Shown in pieces: positions 25,100 through 36,296 of a stretch of DNA of 64,000 nt. Source of the stretch: Macrobrachium rosenbergii (Eukaryota; Arthropoda; Malacostraca; Decapoda; Palaemonidae). The translations under genes and the position numbers were made by a program. A model generated the notes under the pieces. That model did no database searches. It saw only the letters and a list, made by a program, of their open reading frames with translations, and was not told the origin of the DNA. Positions within the stretch are counted from its first letter, which is position 1. Each line of letters opens with the position of its first letter. The stretch is from contig NC_089742.1 of assembly GCF_040412425.1 (NCBI RefSeq), positions 82,705,992-82,769,991 of the forward strand. The letters run 5' to 3'.

Positions 25100-27100
25100 T
25101 TATTTGTGTCCTTCAGTTTATCTATCAGAGTCTTCAACAACTAGAAGTCGAGCATCATTTGGCAGATCTTTCTTTGATACACACTTTTTCTGGTTCCTCA
25201 AGGATGTTATTAGGGGATCTGATGAGCAGAATAGCGGCCGCATTAAATCTTCATTAGTTTTTTTGCATGATATTTTACGGCAAAATGACTCTGCGAACTT
25301 CTTGAAATCTTTATTCTTAGCTTCCTGTGTCTCTTCAGAGTGAAGTCCAATTGGAAGATTGAACTGCTCTGTTACAGTAGCTCCATGAATAAGAATCCTA
25401 TGCAAACTCTGAGGCATATAATACCAATGATATTCTTCCACATAAATTTTAGCAGTGGTTATGCAGAAGCATTTAAATGCTGTGACATTAATATCCAGTC
25501 CAGATGATAATATACACAAGATAATGTGTAAATTCTTCAAAAATCTATCTTAAGTCCAAGAATTTCACATGATGTTTCAGCAAGTTGGAAAAGTCTTCTA
25601 GCGGTATTTCCATCATTTGATGTACCGTACCAAAGCCTGAGTGCTTTGGCATATCTATCACTAACCCTGTTTGATCGCGGAAGGCCTTTTGTATTCTGGA
25701 TTTCTGTTCCTGAACCTTTGCCTTTTCTTCTTTTGTTCTTGCTTGCCATTTATTTATAGGTATTTTGTATGATAGCTGTAAACAGCATTCCATAGATCTT
25801 ATCCAGGCATATAAAGTTGACAATCCATACATGATTCCATCCTTTGACAAGGGCCTATTTGAAACTTTGTCTGTGTCATTCAATTGCTTGGGTGATGCCC
25901 CACACAGTGGACAGCATTGCATCGAGTTGCTGACTAGAGATAAAGAATATGCTACTTTCCCATCTATCATTGTCAAGCTCACTTCATGAATTACATTAAT
26001 ACTGTTTTCAATTTGTATTGGTCGAAATCCATTTATAGCATCTTTTAAGTATTCCTCTTCTTCCACTAAGACTTTTGAAGTTTTCTTAATGAATTTGAAC
26101 CTTAATAGTCTACAAAAAAATGGAGCTGAGGGTTTACTATTTCTCCACACAACTACTTCCTCATTTTTTTCTGTAACTTCACTCAGCTGTAGAGGCACCA
26201 TGCAAGTAACAAACAGGATTCAGACATAACATCCCGTTCCTCGTTATTACTTCGTACTTGCTTATAAATACTTTGACCTGTTGTGCCATCAAATCCCACC
26301 TTGCATATTAATTTTAACTGTTCCATCTCCAAATCTACTTTCTTCTCATAAGCTGCTTCATTTATCCTTCTCGTTGTATGATGTATTAGATTTTGTAAGG
26401 TCACTGCTGCAGAACAGTCGATAACTAGCCATGCTTCTGGAGGAGAAGGTAAGCCTTTTTCTTTTGCAGAACGAACATTGTTATATGAAGGAAAGAGTTT
26501 TGATTTCTTATCAATTGCTTTATTCCTCAAATTTTTATAGTTATTTTTTTTTTGAAAGCCCACAGTCTAAAATTAATGCCAGGGCTTCATTTGCAGAGAA
26601 AGAATGTTCTGTATTATTTCCCGATGAGGTTGAAGGACTCTCAGTGGAAACTTGGGCTAAAGCTTTGGCCAATCTTGGTTGACCTGCTTTTCTAAGAACT
26701 CTAGATGTAGCAAAAGCAAGTCTATGAGGAGATACATTCACAAGTTCTGCAGTTTTTTGTTTTTTTTATCTGATGAACCCTGAAAACTCTCTGCGCAAGG
26801 TCGTCCTCGAGATTTCACACAAGGTTCATTAACTGGCTCTTGACACACTTTAGTTGCAAGCCAATCTTTGTACTTACTATGAAATAGATTTCTGTTCCTA
26901 TTAACATGCCTCCATTTGATTTTCAAGTTCTCAAGAAAGTTACACACAATATTTGTTGCTATGGTATTGTCAGTTATAATGAGTTCGACCTTTCCAAGCA
27001 AGAAATTTTTCAATCTCCCATCATTAAAACTATGGATAATGCCATCTATTATTGCTTCACTTGCTTCCCTAAAGAGATATTGATTATCAACATCCATTTC
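25100..27100 (-). pseudogene. RAG1-core / Transib-like DDE transposase, frameshifted
   Basis: Minus-strand segments 27097-26738, 26741-26541, 26563-26183, 26201-25545, 25749-25537 and 25540-25118 overlap end to end, giving one protein of about 640-660 residues if five frameshifts are bridged. The N-terminus has a basic/Trp-rich block (KIKWRHVNRNRN) and a basic SRGRPC linker. The catalytic core follows in RAG1 order. First Asp: KVGFDGTTGQS (codon 26288-26290). Zinc-type CPLC: about 25902-25913. Second Asp: GTSNDGNTARRLF (25612-25614). His-x4-His: SLHRILIHG (about 25385-25402). Glu: QEAKNKDFKKF (25322-25324). In RAG1 the equivalents are D600, C727/C730, D708, H937/H942 and E962. Two breaks fall in T-runs (about 26530-26550 and 26760) and one resembles a 5-bp duplication near 25620. 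No terminal inverted repeats were found. It is a Transib-family relic, or less likely a domesticated gene damaged by assembly errors. Confidence 0.85.
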
Positions 27101-27149
27101 AGTTCATCTAATAATCAAAAAGTTTCTGAAAAGTAAAAAACATAATAAA

Positions 27150-29339
27150 TCAGTAATAGTCTTAGACCAAGTATCTGCATTATTTATGATTATTTTTTCT
27201 ATAGTGTATTGAATGTTTATGTGCACTGTCAACAAAGTTGCAACAAGTAGCAGAAAGTACTTTGTAGCATAAATTGTGATAGAATTACTTAACATTTGGC
27301 ACCATTGCCACTCTTTGCAAACCTTTGCAATTCTTTGTACCCCATTATAAACTTTTATGTATATAAAGGTTCTTAATAAAATAGGAGTAACTTATTTTGA
27401 ATGCAGCTATTATCAACTTATTGGGCACAAAAATAAAGAACAAGGCCTTCAGCACAGTTAATAATACACAAAATATAAGCATAAAAATATAAACGATCTC
27501 TTCAAGACACCCTTCACGAACAGTAGCTAAAGAAACAAAGACAATGTTTTGGATGAGGAAGCAGTGAACAACCAAGTGTAACAAGTTTGATCATGTTTCA
27601 GCCTGCATAGGACTGGGTCAGGGAGTTGCATACAATTTATAATATTGCATTCCTTTGTCCTTGATATATGCATTTTTGATTTTCATAATTGTTTCATTAA
27701 TTGGGAAAGGTCAAAATTTTAATTTTGTCCAACTGCTAGCCCACTGATCGTCAGGGGAGAAAGGAAACAGAAGTTGAAAGAATTCATAATTGCTGGTACT
27801 AGGAAAAATAACTGATCCTGTTAGCCTTCGAAAGCAAACAGTTAGGAAGGCAGTTACTCATCTAGTATTGAGGTTTTCTGCTCCTGGATATTATAAAAAG
27901 GAGATGCTGCTCTACGTCACTACACTTAATTCTAGTTAATTATAGGGATCCTTAGAGACAACACGTTGTGGTCCTTGGACTGTGTCTGGTAGTAAAGTTA
28001 TGGTGAGCATTTTAATTTCGGGAATTCTGATGCCATAGAACATTTAAATCTTTAGTACAAATTTAGTGTGAATGTAATTCAACAACAGGCAAGTTCGAAG
28101 GATTTTGTAAACATGTTTCATATAGACGGGGGCCCGTGCTGGCATAGATATAGTTAAATCTAAACCACCTAACCAGCCAGTTACTCGATGTAATTCACTT
28201 ATTGGTCTGTTGTTTATGCAGTGATAAACGAAGAGTACTCATGATTATGAATTCATATTTTTTAGTACTTCAGCAACAGAAAGTCGATGAATACTTGTCT
28301 AGTGAGTCAGATTCTTGGAATTGAATATATTCTGCCAAATAGATTTCCTTTCAATTATTTCATAACTTCCATTTATATGGAATTGTACTATTTTTCTAAT
28401 AACTTGCATTGTCCTCAACAAATTGGAAATGCCGCAATTTACCTGGAAATTGTTTTGGGTATTGACTAACAGTCCTTTATAAAACTTTCAGCCGTTTTGA
28501 ATCGATGGTACTTTTTGGGCTGGAGATGAAATAGGCCATTCGGGGGGAAAAATAGAAATTAAAACGCTCAAATTATTTCGGCCACCGTCTGTCTTGTTTC
28601 CACTCGATTCTCACTCTGCCAAAGTTAAACCGCTGTTGAATCTTCGCAAGTCTTCGTATTGATTTATCGGATAATGTTGGTCCTTTTCATATTTTTTCTT
28701 TGGCTTCAGAAATTTTCGGTGGTTATCAGTAGTTTCTTCCTTAATCATTTAGTGTTATTGGAAGTTAATGACTGACTTATCTACTGATTTTCTTTCTGAC
28801 ATTACAATTTAATTGTTTAAGGGGTGCAGAATTTTCAGAGAAATGGAATTCAGACTACAAAAGACGAGCACATTTTCTGTCATACTTTTGCAACTTACCG
28901 ATAGTTTACATAAAGTCCTCAATATTGGTGGCAATAATGAAAATCGTGTATTTTCTTGATTAAATCGAGCTTGCAAAAGTTTCAGTTCCAAGGTGACAGT
29001 GTTGTGTGCAGATCGCAATGGAGTTGATTTTCAGTGGAGAAATGCCCGATTGCCACATTATTTTCTCTTAACTTTAATCCCCGCGGTTAAGAACGCCAGA
29101 GAAGTTAATTTTGCCTTAAAATGTGATTTAAAAGATGAGAATCCCTAACAGCATTGTTCACAGAATGTTGCTACACTATTCTAAAAGTCAAGGCATTATG
29201 CAGCTAATGTTTGAATATGCATTTAGATGCAGTCCCGTATCACTGACTGGGACAACAATTGGTGTATAAGCACGTTGTTAAATGCTTTTTAATCTTCAGT
29301 TGATTATTGATTGATTGTGGCTGACGTGAGAAGCTCGCT

Positions 29340-29340
<1 letters not shown>
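27150..29340. other. Unassigned AT-rich DNA
   Basis: No gene or repeat family was recognised. I looked here for a Transib-type terminus (CACWATG or its complement) and did not see one. Confidence 0.55.

Positions 29341-29436
<96 letters not shown>
29341..29436. repeat. (TAA)n microsatellite, LINE target
   Basis: About 96 bases of perfect TAA repeat, immediately followed by the 5' part of an R4/Dong-like LINE. TAA repeats are the known insertion target of the Dong element. Confidence 0.97.
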
Positions 29437-29438
<2 letters not shown>

Positions 29439-30216
29439 GAACGAAATTAAAGAATAAACGACAACGACGTAAATGGAACCTCTGGCAACAGAGGAGCTTC
29501 GTCCGACAGCCAGGTATGCAACCCAATCGACGGGGAGGACGGTCAGGTACTTGGAGGTCGTCATCCAGCAACTGACCACCACAACGACAATAATCAGCAA
29601 CCAGAGACTGGAGCTACAGAGGAAAACCAGAAGAAGAATGGACAAGAGAAGAAAATAATTAAATCTGGAGATGCTGCATCAGAGGCAACCCGACAGAAAG
29701 AGGATACAAAAGAAGACTTGTCAACATCTTGAATGAGAGAAATAACACCCCTCAAACAGAACATAGGCTGGCAGACCAAGTAAGGAACATAAAGAAACAG
29801 AACTGGCTCTCCACAACAGAAAGAGAGGAATTGGAAAGAGAAATAACACCCAGCAACGAAGGACAAGAAGACGAACTAAGAGACGATGGCACAGAAAACG
29901 ACAGGAATGATGAATTACCAAACAACGACGCACAAGGAAACACCGAAGATGTAACAGACAGGTCTGAATGGTTAGAAGAGATCAGACAATGGATGGAGCC
30001 AGATACAGAAAGAACAAAGATCCCCCCCCCCCAATGAAAGCCTACAACACAAAGAAACTTGGGGAAAAAACAAGTGAAGTTAATGAAATAATGAGAATAA
30101 TCCACACCACCAGTATCACAGAACAAATAACCTGGCATATGTAGGAACAAGACTCGTAATAGAACTCATGGCGACACAAACACCAACACCACCATCATAA
30201 CCAAAACAACAGAAAC

Positions 30217-30718
30217 CAAAATAGTAACCGCCCAGGAAAAGGCGCCTGGAAAAGCAAATCATGGCGATGAGATCTGACTTGATTAAACTGGAAGAGATGG
30301 CAGAAAAGAGGCTAAGAAGCAAGAAAACAAGAGAGGAGCTGAATGAGAAATACAAAGTACAGGAGAAGGGACTAAAAAATACAATAGAAGATATAAAACA
30401 GAGGCTTAAAGCCAAAGCACATAAGATCCAGTGGTACATGAACAGGAATAAAGGATACCAACAGAAACCAAAATAGTAACTGCCCAGGAAATGCGCCTGG
30501 AAAAACAAATCATGATGATGAGATCTGACTTGATTAAACTGGGAGAGATGGCAGAAAAGAGGCTAAGAAGCAAGAAAACAAGAGAGGTACTGAATGAGAA
30601 ATACAAAGTACAGGAGAGGGGACTAAAAAACAAAATAGAAGATATAAAACAGAGGCTTAAAGCCAAAGCACATAAGATCCAACGGTACATGAACAGGAAT
30701 AAAGGATACCAACAGAAC
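30217..30718 (+). repeat. 251-bp tandem duplication inside the LINE
   Basis: 30217-30467 and 30468-30718 are about 95% identical. Both begin AACCAAAATAGTAAC and encode the same Lys/Glu-rich segment (ALIKLEEMAEKRLRSKK-like then KAKAHKIQ.YMNRNKGYQQ). Since 251 is not divisible by three, the duplication itself shifts the reading frame. Homologous elements have this segment once, so it is a secondary duplication. Confidence 0.9.
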
Positions 30719-30719
30719 A

Positions 30720-32900
30720 AACTCTTCGCAACCTACCAGAGAAGACTATACAGCCGACTAAGAAGGGAAGACAACCACCAGGAAATTCCTGAAGCCGAAC
30801 CAAGTAAGAGACTCTGGGAAACATATGGAGCAATCCGGTATCACACAATAAACATGCAACATGGCTCCAGGAAATCAAGGCAGAAGAAATGGGGAGAATA
30901 AAACAAAGATTCACCGAGATCATGACAGACACAGTCAGACACCAACTAAAGAAAATACCCAACTGGAAAGCCCCAGGTCCTGATGAAGTCCATGTATACT
31001 GGCTCAAAAACTTCAAGACCCTACACCCACGAATAGCAGAACAACTCCAGCATTGTATTACAAACCATCATGTGCCCAAATGGATGACCACAGGGAGAAC
31101 AACATTAGTACAGAAAGACAAGGACAAGGGAAATATAGCAAGTAACTACAGACCTATCACCTGCCTACCAATAATGTGAAAGTTACTAACAGGTACCATC
31201 AGTGAAAGGCTATACAACTACCTAGAGGATACAAACACCATCCACCACCAACAGAAAGGCTGCAGAAGGAAGTGTAGGGGTGCAAAAGACCAGCTCCTAA
31301 TAGACAAAATGGTAATGAAGAATTGTAAGAGAAGGAGAACCAACCTAAGCATGGTATGGATTGACTATAAGAGAGCCTTCGACATGATACTGCACACGTG
31401 GCTAATAGAGTGCCTGAAAATATATGGGGCAGAGGAAAACACCATCAGCTTCCTTGAAAATACAATGCGCAGCTTGAATACAGTACTTCCAAGCTCTGGG
31501 ATAAGACTAACAGAGGTTAACAACAGGAGAGGGATCTTTCAAGGCGACTCACTGTCCCCACTATTCTTCGTAGTAGCCATGATTCCCATGACAAAAGTAC
31601 TGCAGAAGATGGATGCTGGGTACCAACTCAAGAACGACATGGACGGCATCAAACTGTATGGTAAGAGCATCAAGAAATTATACACCCTAATCCAGACTGT
31701 AAGGATTGTATCTGGGGGGACATCAGGATGGAGCTTGGAATAGAAAAATGCGCCTTGGTCAACATACAAAAAGGCAAAGTAACAAGGACTGAAGGGATAA
31801 AGCTATCAGATGGGAATAGCATCAAACACATAGATGAGACAGGATACAAATACTTGGGAATAATGGAAGGAGAGGATATAAAACACCAAGAGATGAAGGA
31901 CATGATCAGGAAAGAATATATGCAGAGAATTAAGGCAGTATTCAAGTCAAAACTCAACGCTAGAAACATGACGAAATCCATAAACACATGGGCAGTACCA
32001 ATAACCAGGTACAGCACAGGAGTAGTGGAGTGGACGAAGGCTGAACTCCGCAGCATAGACCAGAAAACTAGAAAACATATGACAATACACAAAGCGCAAC
32101 ACCCAAGAGCAAATACAGACAGACTGTACATAACATGAAAGGAAGCGGGGAGAGGGCTACTAAGCATAGAGGACTGTGTCAACATCGAGAGCAGAGCACT
32201 GGGGCAATATCTGAAAACCAGTGAAGACGAGTGGCTAAGGAGTGCATGGGAAGCAGAACTGATAAAAGTAGATGAAGACCCAGAAATGTACAGAGACAGG
32301 AGAATGAAAAACAGAACAGAGGAATGGCACAACAAACTAATGCATGGGCAGTACATGAGACAGACAAAAGAACTGGCCAGCAATGAAACATGACAATGGC
32401 TACAGAGGGGATAACTCAAGAAGGAAACAGAAGGAATGCTAACAGTGGCACAAGATCGGGCCCTAAGAACCAGATATGTCCAAAGAACAATAGATGGAAA
32501 TAACATCTCACTCATATGCAGGAAGTGCAATATGCAAGACAAGACCATAAACCACATGGCAAGCGAATGTCTGGTGCTTGCACAGAACCGGTACAAAAAG
32601 AGGCATGATTCAGTAGCAAAAGCCCTCCACTGGAGCCTGTGCAAGAAACACCAACTAGCTTGCAGTAATAAGTGGTACAAACACCAACCTAAGGGAGTAA
32701 TAGAAAACAATCAGGCAAAGATCCTCTGGGACTATGGTATCAGAACAGATAGGGTGATACGTGCCAATAGACCAGACGTGACGTTGATTGACAAAATCAA
32801 GAGGAAAGTATCACTCACTGATGTCACAATACCATGGGACACCAGAGTAGATGAGAAAGAGAGAAAATTGATAAGTATCAAGACCCGAAAATCGAAATAA
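30720..32900 (+). pseudogene. LINE pol: reverse transcriptase plus restriction-like endonuclease, inactivated
   Basis: RT blocks read IPNWKAPGPDEVHVYWLKN (about 30951), [18 protein letters not shown] with the first catalytic Asp at 31363-31365, and [13 protein letters not shown] (about 31531-31569). The catalytic aspartate pair is lost: where relatives have a hydrophobic residue, Met and two Asp before LKLYGKS, this copy reads [12 protein letters not shown] (31633-31668), with about 14 residues missing and the second Asp replaced by Gly. After a frameshift near 31735 comes the thumb (INTWAVPITRYSTGVVEW). The CCHC knuckle is C-x2-C-x8-H-x4-C (about 32517-32570) and the endonuclease is PD-x14-D with Asp codons at 32775 and 32820. 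In-frame stops are TGA 31177, TGA 32136, TGA 32391 and TAA 32412. At least two of the TGAs replace conserved Trp. Confidence 0.88.
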
Positions 32901-33176
32901 GAAGGATATGGAATATGCCAGTGGAAATTGTACCCATAATCATAAGAATGCTAGGCATGATCCCAAGATCCCTGAAAAGGAATCTGGAAAAACCAGATGC
33001 TGAAGTAGCTCTAGGATTCATGCAGAAAAGTGTGCTACTAGAAACAGCGCACATAGTGAGAAAAGTGATGGACTCCTAGGAGGCAGGATACAACCCGGAA
33101 CCCCACACTATAAAAAAAAAACTCCCAGTCAAATAGGATGACTGTGATAGACGAAAAAAAAATAATAATAATAATT

Positions 33177-34150
33177 TTTCCTCACAGCCATGTCAAGTTG
33201 GTATCTCGCAGTCTGGATCCAGCCTGCGGTGTGCCCCCTGTGGATATTTAGACTACCCCACTACCCTGTTTTCTACAAGTACTCTCCTAATCATCTCGCT
33301 CTGGCCAGCAGTGCACCTTTCTAGAGCAAGCCCTCTTCAAGGGTTGTGAATCCAATTCTCTGAAGGCCCTCTGCACATCCCCTGGAATTACTCTTATTTT
33401 TCCCAAGTTGATGGGTACTACTTCCACTTCGGATTGCCATGGGCTTCTTATTTCCATTTTTATATCTTGATACTCTTCTAACTTTTCCTTTTTTTCTCAT
33501 CTATTTTGTCTCGTGATATTGCTGCGTCTATAAGATATACTTTCTGGGTTTCTTTATTCATTAGAATTAGATCTGGTCTTTGAACCTGTGTCACATGATC
33601 AGTCCATACATCACAGTCGTAGAGTAACCTGATTTTTTCGTTTTCCTAAGCTTTTTTGGGTTTGTGGTTGTACCACTTGCATGTACTGTACATGGTAACG
33701 GAGTTTCTTTGTAGATATTCCAGCTCAAGGCCGTGGTGTCTGTGTTATGCCTCCTTTTGTATTCCTTTTGAGCTGATGCTGAGCTTTCACTTATGATGTA
33801 GTTGATGGTCTCCATACTTGTTTTGCATTTGAGGCACAAGGCGATGCTGATATTTGACTCTTTCTTTTATATTTGTACCTGACTTTTACGTAGTGTTTGC
33901 TCTGGTGCTGCCATCTTCATCTACATCCCAAGTCAGCCTCCGGTTTGTTTTCAAATTTCTCTTTCCTTTTGGCTGAGATCCTTTTCCTTATACTCGAAAG
34001 GCGCTTCGTTAGCAAAAATGATTTTTTCATTCCTAGACTTTTCAGCCACTCATCCTCACTTTGGTTCTTATTGTTCTTACATTTTGTTCTTATTATCAAA
34101 CTACGATAGAGAGACTTAAATACAATACGAATAGTATCGTAAATTAACAC
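33177..34150 (-). pseudogene. Second R4/Dong-like LINE fragment, inverted (3' end)
   Basis: The minus strand from about 34100 reads RISAKRKEKFENKPEA. After a frame change it reads YVKVRYKYKRKSQISALC and LCLKCKTSMETINYIISES, aligning with the CCHC region of the plus-strand copy. Here the knuckle His and last Cys have become Tyr and Ser. Another frame gives RPDLILMNKETQKVYLID, preserving the PD-x14-D endonuclease motif at about 33525-33577. The end towards 33177 meets the 3' tail of the other copy, so the two are tail to tail around (AAT)n. It is 5'-truncated before the RT core and more diverged than the plus-strand copy, and probably a different subfamily. Confidence 0.8.
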
Positions 34151-36250
34151 TGTGCACCGTGAACATAATTAATATTAGCAATGCTTATGGGGAGTATATA
34201 ATTATTAAAAGAAATAAAAAATGAATAATGACACTTGAGAGAGAAGTGTCATTATTCCAGACTTAATCAGATCTGTTTTCGTGTGTATGGGAGTCAGGAA
34301 TACTGGAATGCTGCACCGTTTCACTCACATCGTGACGCTGAAAGCAGATATGAGTAGACCGGAAAAGGACACATGGTGAAAATTCAGCTTCAAACGCCAT
34401 TTGTTTAAATGTGATTAGATATGTTGTTAATTCGTTTTAATTATCATTGTCAATCTTAACACTCGAACTGTTACAGACTTATCATACTTTCTATCGAAGA
34501 TTCTGTTAAAAGTTCCATGTATATGAATGGCACGGGGCAGTGTGAAAAGCATGTTTATGCACATGAGATAAAGATTGTCATGAGCAGGACAATTTCAAGA
34601 AATTCGACGTGATGAGTTAAGTGGCCAGGGCAGGTACACTGAAAATGTGCAGTTTCTCATTACTTTGTATGTAACTGGAATAGGATTTTAAAATCATGAT
34701 AATGTTAATATAATGTTATTTGATGTTTCAATTGCCGCAGTATATTTCATAGTTTGTATGGTCAGCAATAAATAGCATGTTATATTTCCGGCCAGTATTA
34801 AGGTATTTCCAGTTAACACTGGGTGACTTATAAAATACTAAGTTTTTTAGCCTCAAAATCTTTAAAAAAGCACTGAAATGTTTTGTTTTTCAAGCCCATC
34901 TCTTCTCATGTTTTCAATAATTTGTAACTGATATTTTACCATTTTTAAAAAATTTCTTTGGCATTTTTAGTACCCTTAAGCCTTTGAATATCAAAAATGA
35001 TAAGAAAATAGTGAATAACTTTGATCTATGTATCTTTGATAATGTTAATGAAAATAAATGTTTTGCGGAAGAATTCTAATATGAAATGCATTTTGGTATT
35101 ATCTTCATAAAAAGTTACTTTGTGCGACTAGTAACCCCTAATTAAATGTTCTAAATACAAAATAACACTTCACATTCATTTTATTTCTTTAGCTAAACTG
35201 AAGAGAGACGCCAAGTCTTCAAACGGAGAGGAAAAAATAATAGCTTTTATTCCAGGTGTTAGCAGTCCTTTAAAAGATTAATAGTTCTTGTTGCTGTTAT
35301 ACAACATTAGGGTTTCCGTAATTGCTACTTTTTTTCATATTTCCTTTCTCTCACCCCTCACATCGTTATTTTACGTGTACCATGAAATCTGCATAATTTG
35401 ACATGAAGAATATCGTACTCAGCTTAAAAGAAGCTTGACGAAATATTTCATATATGGTAGGGTTTCATCGTTTCGCGTTTTGCTTGCGTTTGTTTGTAGC
35501 CTTTCCAACTTTGAGAAAAATGTTTTATCTTGTTAGGATTGTTAAATTTGAATGTTTTCATGTTGAAGTGGGGAGCAGAAATATACTGGAGCATTGCACA
35601 TCCTCTGCTTGAGCATATTAGTGGTATGTTAGTAATATAATTTTTCTCTTAATTTACCATCTTTCCCGATCTTCTCGTCTTCATCCTTTCTCCCAGCCCA
35701 TAGCATCTCTTACGCACTTAAGAGATATATGCACACGTGCGCTGTTAAAGGATGCATCATGATCTCCAGCTCACCTCTCAGCCTTCATTATCATATTAGG
35801 TTTGCTGAAGTATTTTCTCCCCATCGTTCTGGTGTTCTCGTACTGGATATCCGTTGATCACTTAAGTGCATAACATTGACAGTTTTACTTCTGAAGTTGC
35901 AACGGTTGTAGTTTATGTTTATTTATCAATTTCCATGGAATTTATTTTCTAATTTTGTTTTGATATGTGTAATTAATTCTCCGAAATGCTGTTTTTCTAC
36001 ATATTCTTACCTGTGAATTCAAATGACGCAACATTTATTGCTTGCCAGTACTGTTGTGAAAGTGGGTTCAAGTTACCATGAATGAACTGTAAAAAAAATA
36101 ATTCCCTAGGTACTCTTTTATGAGCTCCAAAGAATGATGAACAAGGAAATGAAATTGTAAGAAACGTCTTAGATTATAGCCTTGCTGGGAGTTCTGATAA
36201 GGATTGCCAACGTTTTCTGTGATCATCGCATTTTCGAATAGTTTTCAACT

Positions 36251-36255
<5 letters not shown>
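34150..36255. other. Unassigned DNA
   Basis: No gene, RNA or recognised repeat was seen. AT-rich, with scattered short ORFs only. Confidence 0.6.

Positions 36256-36257
<2 letters not shown>

Positions 36258-36293
<36 letters not shown>
36258..36293. repeat. (GA)n microsatellite
   Basis: About 36 bases of GA repeat. Confidence 0.95.

Positions 36294-36296
<3 letters not shown>

Larger units (their letters stand above)
29437..33176 (+). mobile_element. R4/Dong-like LINE with restriction-like endonuclease, near full length
   Basis: About 3.7 kb, running from a (TAA)n array to an A-rich tail with (AAT)n at 33160-33176. It contains, in order, a low-complexity Glu/Asn/Gln/Thr-rich N-terminal region (29.5-30.05 kb, frameshifted), a Lys-rich coiled-coil-like region present twice (see 30217-30718), a reverse transcriptase, a CCHC knuckle and a PD-x14-D restriction-like endonuclease. 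That order is the hallmark of the R2/R4/Dong/NeSL group, which uses target-primed reverse transcription. Insertion at TAA repeats points to the Dong/R4 branch. Many frameshifts and stops mean the copy is dead. It converges tail to tail with another copy at 33177-34150. Confidence 0.85.

Noticed and set aside
25545..26201. Intact host gene encoding a 218-residue protein
   Set aside because: The segment is the middle of a longer frameshifted transposase, with upstream and downstream pieces in other frames carrying the rest of the catalytic site.
27100..28300. Transib-type terminal inverted repeat beside the RAG1-like relic
   Set aside because: I searched by eye for CACWATG and its complement on both sides of the coding relic and saw no matching pair.
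31670..32710. 346-codon ORF on the minus strand, the longest in the window
   Set aside because: It is exactly antisense to the LINE pol coding region. Its Ser/Leu/Cys/Phe-rich composition mirrors the Lys/Arg/Thr-rich sense strand, and it has no motif of its own.
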